Below are positions 51,001 to 57,500 of a stretch of 57,500 nt of DNA, one piece after another. The DNA is from Symbiodinium natans. Taxonomy: Eukaryota > Sar > Dinophyceae > Suessiales > Symbiodiniaceae. The DNA lies in assembly GCA_905221605.1 (NCBI GenBank), contig CAJNDS010002301.1, positions 1,183,192 to 1,240,691 on the forward strand. Reading direction: 5' to 3'. A model generated the notes under the pieces. That model did not search any database, was not told the DNA's origin, and worked only from the letters and a program-made list of their open reading frames with translations. Both the position numbers and the translations under genes were made by a program. The number at the start of each line of letters is the position of its first letter. Within the stretch, counting starts at the first letter, position 1.

Positions 51001-54000
51001 TTTAGGATTTGGGGTTAGGGTTTGGGGTTTAGAGTTCTGGGTTTAGGGTTTGGCGGTTCGGGGTTTAGGAATTGGGGTTTAGGATTTGCGGTTCACGGGC
51101 TGGAGGGAATATAGGGGTCTTGTCTAGGGAAGCCAAAGCAAAACTGGCCCTGCATGCCACATTTTGTACTTCCGCTATTCAGGTGGAGTTGTCTTAGAAC
51201 TGCGTAGAAGAGTAGAAGAGTGGTCTTCCTGTACATGGGCACAGACACAAGCTGAGAGGTACGTCGAAACAATTCGATCAGCTGGTCCTAAGGAGGACGG
51301 AAATCACGTCAAGTTCCGATTCTGCTTGTCTAAGATGTGCTGGGCACACTGTCACATCCTTAGCCATGCGCGGCCCAAGTCCCGCTATGCGGCTTGAAGG
51401 AGATCTTCAAGGAGCTTGCCTCTCTTCAAGAGATCGGCTTTGCCCACAAGGAGGACGGCATGCTGGTGCACAGGTGAGAAGCTCTGCAGAGGTCCTATTT
51501 CGGGTATGCAGGCTGTAATTGGGTCGTAGGGGTAGGTGCGTGTAGGCCTTTCGAGCTTGGTATTTTGCGGGATTTGGGGCCTGAGAAAAAGAACTCTGCC
51601 GTGTACCAGACAAGGGCTCGCAAAATGGGGCATTCCTCTAGGATCTCATTCCTTGCTCGGAACGATATCGTATCGTATGCGCTGCCCGAAGTGCAGGACT
51701 ACCCACTGCCCGATGATTTTGCAGCCACAGCGGCGATGACTTTGCACAGGCACTGCCGTGATGATGTCACGAGCCAAACAGTACTTGGAGGTTCATGGTA
51801 CTTATGAACCAATTGTAAGTACATTTATAATCGGTTAATAAGTACCATGAAACCCTAAACCCTAAACCCTAGAACCAAACAGTACAGGCAACTGTGTTCA
51901 ACAGCAGAGTCTTGCGGGCACAATGGCATGCTCCGGGCTTCCATGCGGGTCAGGGTTGGTCACTTTCCCCAATGCCTACAAATTCCTTCCTTGGGTTTAG
52001 GGTTTAGAGTTTAGGGTTTAGGGCATCGGGTTTGAGACGAAATGAACCCTTAAAGGGTTTATGGTTCATATACCTTAGTAGGAGCTATAGCAGTATAGGG
52101 TATATGACCCCAAATTTAGGCTTCCTTGGGTCCCCAAGGTATATAAGCAGCAGCTTACGTCCTGCGCCCCTGCGCTCCTATAGCAGGTACCCTGCCAGCG
52201 AAGTGCTCCGAGGGCCCTTCGCTTTGGATGAGTGGCGGTCAGACGTCGTTGCAGACTATCTGCCTTTCGGACAAGATTCTGGGAGTGTGTCTCTTGTGAT
52301 ATTACCCTAAACCCTAAGCCCTAAACCCTAAACCCTAAACCCTAATCCCTAAATCCCTAAATCCCTAAATCCCTAAATCCCTAAATCCCTAAATCCCTAA
52401 ATCCCTAAATCCCTAAATCCCTAAATCCCTAAATCCCTAAATTCCTAAATCCCTAAAACCCTAAACCCTAAACCCTAAACCCTAAACCCTAAACCCTAAA
52501 CCCTAAACCCTAAACCCTAAACCCTAAACCCTAAACCCTAAACCCTAAACCCTAAACCCTAAACCCTAAACCCTACCCTAAACCCTTCAGAAATTCTTCA
52601 AGAGCTTCAACTACCGCAGCGTTGCTGCGCGGATCGCTGCTGACAATTTCTCCGCGTGTGCTGCTTCATTCCTTTGCAGCTGCACTACACCCATATGCTA
52701 GCTATTTGGGTTTTGGGTTTAGGGTTTAGGGTTTAGGGTGAGTATGTAACCCATGTAACCCTAAGGGTCCATGTACCTTATCATTATATACATGGACCCT
52801 TACGGTAAGCAAGCCTACATGCGCCCTTGTTTCCTGAAGATGCCTGCAAGGTCGACCCTTACGCCTGAGAACTGCCTCATCATGATCACCAGCGATGGGT
52901 TCCGGGAGGAGAGTTCCTCGGAGAGTGCCGGCGAGCAGGTGCGAGCGCAGCTCCCGCTCACAAAGCAGACCTTCCCTGGCCCTCCGGATCCGCAAACCCA
53001 CGGAAGTTTATGGTTTAACCAATTTTTGGGCGCTTGAGGAAAGATGAAGCAACCGATGTCGATTTGAATAAAGGTTTTTTCACTTGTGATAGGGCGGTGT
53101 TTGTTTTTTCAATACAGCTTGGCCATTTAAATGCTGTTCTGGTGTTACATAGCCCCTGTCCAAGCCATCTTTAACGTACTTTCCGCCGGGGGCCGGGGTT
53201 AAGCACACAACTGCCCCTAAACCCCTAATCCTAAACCCTAACCCTACACCCTCTAAACCCCAACCCTAAACCCTACGCCCCTAAAACCTTCACACCGAAA
53301 CCCCAAACCCTAGACCTCCCGTCTCTCTTTTCTCTGCCATGGTCTTGTACATTGACGAGCACACACCCAGAAACCCCTGAACCCTAAACCCTAAACCCTA
53401 AACCCCTGTGCAGGGCTGGAGGCCAGAGGAGTGGTACAAGGCCCATCTCCGGCTTTCGTGAAAACAGGGTTTAGGGTTGATAGGGTTTAGGGTGTGGAGT
53501 GGTTTAGGTTTGGTAGAGGCTTCAGGGCTTATAAAGGGTTTAGGGTTTAGGGCTAGGGTGGTTTAGGTGTTGGGGTTTATGGTTTAGGGGTGTTGGGCAT
53601 TCAGCGTTGAGGAGGTCCGGGGTTGATGATATACACCCCCGCCCCCCCAAGGAAAGAAGAGACGTAGCTCAAGAACTTAGACCCTTTCGTCATCTACCCC
53701 CTCAAGCCCCGAAAGCCCTGAGGCCTTTAAATGCACGATGTACTGACTTCCCAATTTTGGAGTGCCTTATTGGGGTCCTTTAGGGCTGCGCAGTGGCAAG
53801 TACGCTGTCAAGCCAAAGAGCCCCAAGGAACTCTTCCATCTTGTCCACGTCACGCTCCGCAGATTTCACCGTCAGTCATTATAAGGTATATTTAGGGTTT
53901 AGGGCTTAGAGGGTCTGGGGTTTAGGGTTTAGGGTTTAGGGTTTAGGGTTTAGGGTTTAGGGTTTAGGGTTTGTTTAGGGTTTAGGGGAGTTTCATGGTC

Positions 54001-55776
54001 CCTTAGTATGGGCCCTGGTCCCTGTAATATATACCCCGCATATACGCTGTGAACACAATAGTCTCTTCTGAATCCGATGCTAACCCTGACCTGAGATGAC
54101 CTCTCAGTCCTCAGCCCTGAACCTTATTAACCCTGCACCCTAAACAACCCTCCACCCTCAACCCTCCACCCTCAACCCTGAACCCTAAACCCTAAACCCT
54201 AAACCCTAAACCCTAAACCCTAAACCCTAAACCCTAACCCCCTAAGCGCCCCTGAACCCAGGCTTACTACAAGGAGGAGCCCCTGGACCAGGAGCATCTA
54301 GGAGGCCAAGCGGTGCCCTTTTGATCCTCTGTTGCTTTTGGTAAAAAAAGAACGAACCAAGGTTTAGGGTTTAGGGTTTAGGGTTTAGGGTTTAGGGTTT
54401 AGGGTTTAGGGTTTAGGGTTTGAAACCCTAAAGCTTTGGAAGCTCTACAACCCTAGAACCAAGCTACCAACCTGCAAGCCTTCAGACCCTGAACCGTATG
54501 AGACCTTAAACCTAACGCCCTCCAGACCTTAAAGCTCTAAAACCTACAAACCGACAGACCCCGAACCTTACGAGACGAATTTGGTGGGCCACCCTAAACC
54601 CTAAACTAAACCCTAAACTAAACCCTAAACCCTAAACCCGAGGCACCTCGAATCCTGGCGCGAGAAGCTGCAGCTGGCCCTGCAGGGTGAGCCCTCGGGC
54701 CTGAAGCTGCCGGAGCCGAACCGCCCCCTTGGGTGCATGTAACTCACTTTAGGGTCTAGGGTTTAGGGTTTCGGGTTTAGGGTTTAGGGTTTAGGGCTTA
54801 GGGCTAGGGTTTAGGGTTTAGGGTTTAGGGTTTAGGGTTTGAGGTTTCGGGTAGGCCGGGGTCAGGGTTTTTAACCTCCCTCGGCGGCTTTGGAAGTGGG
54901 TCAAAACATTTCTTTCATTGCAGCGGCTTGCAAGCTAAGGCTTCATCCCAAGCGACTTCTCCCTCCGCGCTTCGGGTGGGGAGGGCGCCGAGGTCACGAA
55001 GCTCCCAATGGAGGTCTTGCCCCCAACCCCAGTGGTGGACAGTGAGATGCTCCGGCTCTGGCACAAGGCGCCTCATGGGGTTTAGAGAGCTGCCACTGTT
55101 CATCCTCGGTTCCAGATATTATCCCTGTTTTCAAGCAGGGGGCACTTGCACAGAAAGTCATCTGCTCGGTTCTCTCCTAAGCATCCTCCTTGATCGGGTC
55201 ACTGCGAGTACGGGGTCCTGGGATACCTCCCAGAAAGGAAGAGGGTCCTGGCTTAGAGAACTTAGACCAGCCGAGCCAGGTGGACAAAGCCTTCGCGACT
55301 CCCAGGGAGTATGTTCTGGCGCACGTGCACACCGGCGCCTACGATGCTGGCCCCGAGGTGGTTGCGATGATGAGACTGCCGGGCGCCAAGAGAGCCCTGA
55401 TGGGAGCCCAGTTTGGGCTCAAGAGGCTTTGCACTGGTGCCCCCTTATACTAACAGTCCTTAATATGGATTGTGGTAGGGAGTTCTAGAATCCCAATTAA
55501 GGACTGTTAGTATAAGGGGGAACATGGGGGTTCTATAATCCTTATCAAGGACTGTTAGTGTAAGGGGGAACATCCCCACCCAAGACCCCAAAAGACTCCG
55601 GCGTCATGAGGTTCTGCAGTGTGGTCAGTGACGACCTGAACACGTTCTCCTACGACGCCAGCGTCGCAGGCTTGGGCTACAACTTGGAGTTTGCGGACCC
55701 TTGGCTTATTGTGCCCAGCAGAAGGCTCATGGTTTTGCAATGACTCTTGTAGGCACAATGGCACAAAATTCTAACA

Positions 55777-55814
<38 letters not shown>

Positions 55815-57500
55815 AATCTTAAGAAACTCATAAGGCCGCTACCCTGGCACCCAAAGTTCTCATCAGATTGGCAATGTATCTACCTTTCATTTTGGCCCGA
55901 CAGGGCCCAGATTATGGACACTTTGGGGCACAGGCAACTCTCAAGCCTGCACCTCAGGACAACCTGACCATGTCCGTGGGGGGCTTCAACGACAAGCTGC
56001 CAGACCTCCTCAAGGTGCGCGACCTAAGCTTGGCGCTTCGGAGGATTGAAGTCCGATAGCACAGAAAATCTGCGAAAACTGCAGGGTGGGGGGGTCGGAG
56101 GGCCATTTATACCTATTGTGGCTGCCCTAAACCCTAAACCCTATACCCTATACCCTAAACCCTAAACCCTAAACCCTATGCCTGCGAGCTTTCGCACAAG
56201 CAAAGGTCGTTGTGGAGCGCATCGCCACCCTCTTGGAGGAGCTTGAGACGGCTGCTGAGGCCATCGGGTCGGGTGGTGCCAAGAATCACAGTGATATTCA
56301 GGTTCGGGGTTTAAGGGTTTAAGGGTGTAAGGGTTTAAGGGTTTAAGGGTTTAAGGGTGTATGGGTTTAAGGGTTTAAGGGTTTAAGGGTGCTGGGTTTA
56401 TGGGTTTATGGGTTTATGGGTTTATGGGTTTATGGGTTTATGGGTTTATGGGTTTAAGGGAGCTCTTCAAGCTTCAGGTTCGCAGATTCCTCCATGACAA
56501 ACGCAAAGCATGCACTCCTGGTAGCCCCAGCTGAGTCGATGGCAAGGGTCCTTCGTTGGAGAACTGGTAGTCCTTCTGCTTCAAATGCGCACCTCCTACC
56601 TCAAGATTATGACCTGGATCCACCACTAAAGTACCCCAGAAGCACGGCAGAAGCACGGTTGAGCAGCCATGCTATACCCCCCCAAACACGGAGCACAAAA
56701 ACCCTCTTCTGCCACCCTGAGCCCTAAACCATCCACCCCTACTAAACTGGAAGCCCCAAACCCCTAAACCACTAAACCCGAACCTCTTAAACCTTAACCC
56801 TAAAACCCCTTAACCCTCACCTGAATGAGGCCCGTAAACCCTAAACCCTAAAGCCCCAAATCCCTAAAACCCTAAAACCCTACAACCCTAAAACCCTAAA
56901 ACCCTAAAACCCTAAAACCCTAAAACCCGAAAACCCTAAAACCCTAAAACCCTAAAACCCTAAAACCCTAAACCCCTAAACCCCCAAACCCCCAAACCTG
57001 CTTCTGCTTCGAGGCCGTGAAGGGAGCCACCAGCGAGGAGGAGCTCCTGACAGCGCTTGGGGACCGAGGGCAGGAGCCCATTTTTTTCTTTTTTTTCTTT
57101 TGGGAGGGCGGGCGGGGGGGGGGGGGGGGGGCGGGGGGGGGGGGGGGGCGGGGGGGGGGGGGGGGGGGGCGGGGGGCGGGGGGGGGGGGGGCGGGGGGCG
57201 GGGGGGGGTGGGGGGTTGGGGTTTAGGGCTTTAGGGCTTTAGGGGTCAGGGTTGAGGGTTTGTAGGGTTTTCAGATTTTGGGGTCTTAGGGTTTTGGGGT
57301 TTAAGGGTTTAGGCTTTTAGGGGGCTGAAGGTTAATCGGAGTTGTTCTCACCAAGGTTGCAGAGATTGGAAGCAGTCAGGAACCAAGCAGTCGAGGCGAC
57401 AGTTCATATGCAAAATCTTTGATTTTCGCCATACCTACAGTGATTAACCCTTTAAAATTCTAGGAACCTAAATGGGATACTTGTACTGTACCAGATTCTA
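41853..57500 (+). CDS. Insulin-degrading enzyme (insulysin, M16A metallopeptidase), >20 exons, open at the right edge
   Basis: Zinc metallopeptidase that degrades peptides inside a closed two-half chamber. Exons follow the family order: [18 protein letters not shown]; the inverted zinc motif HFHEH in [32 protein letters not shown]-type ([13 protein letters not shown]); [16 protein letters not shown], which supplies the third zinc ligand; [129 protein letters not shown]; and a last recognised exon at ~57,010. HxxEH and the downstream Glu are intact, so it is probably active. Rest of the C-terminal half lies beyond the window. Introns are full of telomere-type arrays and MITE-like elements, and one contains an ankyrin gene. 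Start codon not resolved. Confidence 0.93.
42133..42180 (+). repeat. TTTAGGG array after insulysin exon 1
   Basis: About six units, one GTGTTTA variant, ~47 bp after the donor. Confidence 0.95.
42247..42371 (+). CDS. Insulysin exon 2
   Basis: Reads [20 protein letters not shown], then [15 protein letters not shown] donor (CTTG/GACCC); joined to exon 3 it gives [10 protein letters not shown]. Confidence 0.85.
42386..42490. mobile_element. MITE-like element, family 4 (copy a)
   Basis: Bounded by AAATGAACCCT and AGGGTTCATTT. The body GGGGTCATATA...TATTAAGGTATATGAGCCAT recurs in reverse orientation at about 52,030-52,140. It contains a TA run. Confidence 0.7.
42501..42643 (+). CDS. Insulysin exon 3: zinc-binding HFHEH
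   Basis: Reads [20 protein letters not shown], then [20 protein letters not shown] and YTTYYFK. HxxEH is the inverted zinc motif with catalytic Glu. Donor GT. Confidence 0.97.
42886..42946 (+). CDS. Insulysin exon 4
   Basis: Reads [27 protein letters not shown] units lie ~30 bp upstream of its ATCAG acceptor. Confidence 0.85.
43318..43374 (+). CDS. Insulysin exon 5: AVDSE zinc ligand
   Basis: 57 nt: [19 protein letters not shown]. The Glu is the third zinc ligand. GC donor. Confidence 0.93.
43430..43770. repeat. TA, TG and GTATGT microsatellites
   Basis: Several simple repeats in the large intron between insulysin exons 5 and 6. Confidence 0.9.
44235..44942 (+). CDS. Intronless ubiquitin-like plus ankyrin-repeat protein nested in an insulysin intron
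   Basis: 235 codons, ATG to TGA, uninterrupted. Residues ~1-70 look ubiquitin-like ([40 protein letters not shown]). Residues ~75-205 hold about four ankyrin repeats ([60 protein letters not shown]). This combination is very common in dinoflagellates, often as apparent retrogenes; the binding partner is unknown. It lies wholly within the intron between insulysin exons 5 and 6, on the same strand. The absence of introns amid intron-dense genes supports retroposition; no spliced-leader relic or A tail was found. Confidence 0.88.
   Translation: MLRVHSVSGAELLAMPVEEALTVRALKERLQNLCGLPRFRQRLLHHTEILSDDALLKAPMDLRLVLLSFVTGEDPSRLVVAAFQGRVSDVEEILQKPENPNGEGRLTPLGLAAARGHLKTMRLLLEARASIDKRDDVVGGLTALHHACYRGHVDAVRLLLAEGANKEAEGDTGYTPLCMACRRRRLRVVRLLLEAGARPARTRDSTPHFAGRSRLQIRRLLSTYKWSRRPPRRPL
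45421..45556 (-). repeat. CCCTAAA/CCCTGAA array before insulysin exon 6
   Basis: About 18 units, ending 15 bp before the exon. Confidence 0.95.
45571..45613 (+). CDS. Insulysin exon 6 (43 nt)
   Basis: Reads [14 protein letters not shown] plus one base; GC donor splits a Ser codon to give HPFFSSFDVGN. Confidence 0.88.
45662..45802 (+). repeat. TTTAGGG/GGGTTCA array after insulysin exon 6
   Basis: About 16 degenerate G-rich units starting ~50 bp after the donor. Confidence 0.95.
45854..45949 (+). CDS. Insulysin exon 7
   Basis: Reads [20 protein letters not shown] then [13 protein letters not shown] donor; joins to GAMKLVVVG. Confidence 0.9.
45995..46085. mobile_element. MITE-like element, family 5
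   Basis: Ends TGGGGGTTTACGA and TCGTAAACCCCCA are perfect inverted repeats; ~91 bp, just after insulysin exon 7. Confidence 0.7.
46228..46468 (-). repeat. CCCTAAA/CCCTAACT array before insulysin exon 8
   Basis: About 30 units, becoming perfect CCCTAAA towards the acceptor. Confidence 0.95.
46481..46529 (+). CDS. Insulysin exon 8
   Basis: Reads [16 protein letters not shown], equivalent to NMxLVVxGxESLDEL. Acceptor CCCGCAG. Confidence 0.85.
47081..47166. mobile_element. MITE-like element, family 3 (copy a)
   Basis: 86 bp with perfect 15-bp inverted ends AGGGTCCATGTACCT. A short copy is at 52,762-52,802 and one end alone at 50,814-50,828. Confidence 0.8.
47167..47218 (-). repeat. CCCTAAA array abutting insulysin exon 9
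   Basis: About six units; the last, CCCTGAG, provides the acceptor AG itself. Confidence 0.95.
47221..47284 (+). CDS. Insulysin exon 9
   Basis: Reads [20 protein letters not shown]. Right end uncertain (GT after GACCAG or CCCA). Confidence 0.65.
47361..47420 (+). repeat. TTTAGGG/TTTGGGG run after insulysin exon 9
   Basis: About eight G-rich units. Confidence 0.9.
47975..48036 (+). repeat. G tracts
   Basis: Two long G runs split by TTGCTCACAGGGTC and T runs; intronic. Confidence 0.9.
48291..48314 (+). repeat. C tract
   Basis: Homopolymeric C of about 24 bases, shortly before insulysin exon 10. Confidence 0.9.
48366..48430 (+). CDS. Insulysin exon 10
   Basis: Reads [20 protein letters not shown], matching the RxLxxxWPLPxxxxY segment. 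Acceptor TTTTCAG. Confidence 0.8.
48985..49078 (-). repeat. CCCTAAAAT then CCCTAAA array before insulysin exon 11
   Basis: Four or five CCCTAAAAT units followed by perfect CCCTAAA. Confidence 0.95.
49101..49187 (+). CDS. Insulysin exon 11: GHEGAGSL
   Basis: Reads [20 protein letters not shown] then HDALNQLP. GHEGxGSL is a signature of the family. Probable GC donor. Confidence 0.93.
49216..49246 (-). repeat. CCCTAAA units before candidate exon 12
   Basis: Four units, preceded by a G run; end in AACCCAG, a possible acceptor. Confidence 0.9.
49251..49310 (+). CDS. Insulysin candidate exon 12
   Basis: [16 protein letters not shown] follows a CCCAG acceptor. Family match not clear. Confidence 0.3.
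50403..50451 (+). CDS. Insulysin exon 13
   Basis: Reads [16 protein letters not shown], matching the FxxxxxLTxxG strand. Acceptor GCCAAG, GC donor. Confidence 0.8.
51400..51473 (+). CDS. Insulysin exon 14
   Basis: Reads [20 protein letters not shown] then MLVH; GT donor (GTGAGA). Confidence 0.8.
51642..51755 (+). CDS. Insulysin exon 15
   Basis: Reads [20 protein letters not shown] then [13 protein letters not shown], in the place of the xxYVxxLAxxMQxYP segment. Ends uncertain. Confidence 0.6.
51792..51851. mobile_element. MITE-like element, family 2
   Basis: 60 bp with near-perfect 19-bp inverted ends TTCATGGTACTTATGAACC / GGTTAATAAGTACCATGAA. Confidence 0.75.
52032..52140. mobile_element. 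MITE-like element, family 4 (copy b)
   Basis: Reverse complement resembles 42,376-42,490: shares AAATGAACCCTT, ATATACCTTAGTAGGA and GGGTATATGACCCC. Confidence 0.65.
52187..52262 (+). CDS. Insulysin exon 16
   Basis: Reads [20 protein letters not shown] then VADYL, equivalent to YPxEhVLxGxYxLxEWxxDxI. Acceptor TAGCAG. Confidence 0.85.
52304..52592 (-). repeat. Largest CCCTAAA array, with a TCCCTAAA block
   Basis: About 40 units; 52,345-52,455 is a uniform 8-bp TCCCTAAA variant, the rest perfect CCCTAAA. Confidence 0.97.
52762..52802. mobile_element. MITE-like element, family 3 (short copy b)
   Basis: 41 bp with inverted ends TAAGGGTCCATGTA / TACATGGACCCTTA. Confidence 0.7.
52851..52938 (+). 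CDS. Insulysin exon 17
   Basis: Reads [20 protein letters not shown], equivalent to LxPxNxxIxxxSxxF. Donor GT after GAGCAG. Confidence 0.85.
53380..53405 (-). repeat. CCCTAAA units before insulysin exon 18
   Basis: Four units ending ~8 bp before the acceptor; degenerate units extend left to ~53,220. Confidence 0.9.
53414..53440 (+). CDS. Insulysin exon 18 (27-nt microexon)
   Basis: Reads GWRPEEWYK (family TExWYGTxY). Acceptor TGTGCAG, GC donor; joins exon 19 as EEWYKAYYKEEP. Confidence 0.85.
53793..53870 (+). CDS. Possible alternative or decayed exon
   Basis: Reads [20 protein letters not shown] after GCGCAG. It sits between exons 18 and 19, which already join well, so it may be an alternative or duplicate exon. 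Confidence 0.25.
53892..53985 (+). repeat. TTTAGGG array
   Basis: About 11 units between insulysin exons 18 and 19. Confidence 0.95.
54170..54240 (-). repeat. CCCTAAA array before insulysin exon 19
   Basis: About 10 units; ends ~20 bp before the exon. Confidence 0.95.
54262..54310 (+). CDS. Insulysin exon 19
   Basis: Reads [13 protein letters not shown]; the donor is probably GA or near it. Confidence 0.8.
54361..54423 (+). repeat. TTTAGGG array after insulysin exon 19
   Basis: Nine perfect units, ~55 bp after the exon. Confidence 0.95.
54586..54640 (-). repeat. CCCTAAA array abutting insulysin exon 20
   Basis: CCCTAAA and CCCTAAACTAAA units; the last, CCCGAG, gives the acceptor AG. Confidence 0.95.
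54643..54732 (+). CDS. Insulysin exon 20
   Basis: Reads [20 protein letters not shown] then [10 protein letters not shown] (family LxLPxxNxFIP). Confidence 0.88.
54750..54852 (+). repeat. TTTAGGG array after insulysin exon 20
   Basis: About 13 units starting ~18 bp after the exon. Confidence 0.95.
54940..55067 (+). CDS. Insulysin exon 21
   Basis: Reads [20 protein letters not shown], then [12 protein letters not shown] (family FIPTxFxI ... SxLWxKxD). GC donor. Confidence 0.9.
55280..55377 (+). CDS. Insulysin exon 22
   Basis: Reads [20 protein letters not shown] then [14 protein letters not shown] donor splits Leu to give [13 protein letters not shown]. Confidence 0.88.
55440..55573. mobile_element. 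MITE-like element, family 1 (copy b, with an extra end)
   Basis: Inverted ends CCCCCTTATACTAACAGTCC / GGACTGTTAGTATAAGGGGG at 55,440 and 55,520, followed by a second right end (55,543-55,573). Confidence 0.8.
55611..55692 (+). CDS. Insulysin exon 23
   Basis: Reads [20 protein letters not shown] then LGYNLEF (family DxLNEYxYxAxLAGLxYxL). GC donor. Confidence 0.92.
55774..55811 (+). repeat. CA dinucleotide run
   Basis: About 19 CA units, intronic. Confidence 0.95.
55958..56014 (+). CDS. Insulysin exon 24
   Basis: 57 nt: [19 protein letters not shown] (family GxxLxVxGYNDKLPxLL). GT donor. Confidence 0.92.
56130..56180 (-). repeat. CCCTAAA/CCCTATA array before insulysin exon 25
   Basis: About seven units ~25 bp before the exon. 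Confidence 0.95.
56206..56301 (+). CDS. Insulysin exon 25
   Basis: Reads [20 protein letters not shown] then [14 protein letters not shown] donor. Confidence 0.8.
56306..56460 (+). repeat. GGGTTTAA then GGGTTTAT variant array
   Basis: Two uniform 8-bp variants in adjoining blocks, starting 4 bp after the exon 25 donor. Confidence 0.97.
56760..56998 (-). repeat. CCCTAAA then CCCTAAAA variant array
   Basis: The uniform 8-bp CCCTAAAA block (about 56,865-56,965) is followed by CCCTAAACC units up to the next exon. Confidence 0.97.
57009..57068 (+). CDS. Insulysin exon 26 or later (last recognised)
   Basis: Reads [20 protein letters not shown] (family RFExxKE). Follows the CCCTAAA array closely. 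A further short exon may lie near 56,480. Confidence 0.6.
57108..57216 (+). repeat. Long G tract
   Basis: About 110 bp of G with single C or T; runs into TTTAGGG-like units, as at 2,579. Confidence 0.95.

Noticed and set aside
55418-55429. GGGCTCAAG resembling a spliced-leader end.
   Set aside because: Only partial match with a mismatch in the T run and no gene start downstream.
17401-57500. A true chromosome end, given the abundance of telomere repeats.
   Set aside because: Arrays are short, in both orientations, and interleaved with conserved exons, so they are interstitial.

Overview
The window looks like nuclear DNA of a dinoflagellate, most likely a Symbiodiniaceae coral or free-living symbiont. 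The evidence is: genes cut into many short exons whose introns start with GC or GA as often as GT and end in AG followed by G; very abundant TTTAGGG/CCCTAAA telomere-type repeats inside introns; a 13-nt match to the dinoflagellate spliced-leader; a full-length Ty1/copia element of about 10 kb; and an intronless ubiquitin-like plus ankyrin gene of a type common in this group. No prokaryotic features are visible. All exon calls come from reading and splicing by eye, with family recognition from general knowledge.

Layout. (1) 1-900: simple repeats, including an 11-bp unit present in both orientations around pyrimidine-rich DNA. (2) 900-13,100: at least four multi-exon genes, all on the minus strand. 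One (about 4.76-7.57 kb) is a methyltransferase-like protein of a large dinoflagellate family; the others are unrecognised. Their introns are made of TGCATGCA palindromes and TA runs. (3) 13.2-17.1 kb: a degenerate retroelement on the minus strand, with Gag carrying CCCH zinc fingers and an aspartic protease, no reverse transcriptase, and a spliced-leader relic upstream. (4) 17.4-38.4 kb: a plus-strand Clp/Hsp100 AAA+ chaperone gene, closest to ClpC, from the middle of its first ATPase domain to a plausible stop. Its introns are rich in telomere-type repeats. A 10,102-bp Ty1/copia element (26,249-36,350; identical 179-bp LTRs, 5-bp target duplication GAGGT) sits in one intron, about 30 bp before the next exon. 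(5) 38.4-41.85 kb: no gene recognised. (6) 41.85 kb to the right edge: a plus-strand insulin-degrading-enzyme (M16A) gene with more than 20 short exons, whose introns hold telomere-type arrays, several MITE-like elements and a nested ankyrin gene (44,235-44,942).

The most interesting pattern is the orientation of the telomere repeats in the plus-strand genes. TTTAGGG tends to lie just after the splice donor and CCCTAAA just before the acceptor, and in some introns a variant repeat itself supplies the acceptor AG. The minus-strand genes on the left use a different intron repeat (TGCATGCA plus TA) that likewise runs into the acceptor. The two styles change across the retroelement at 13.1-17.4 kb.
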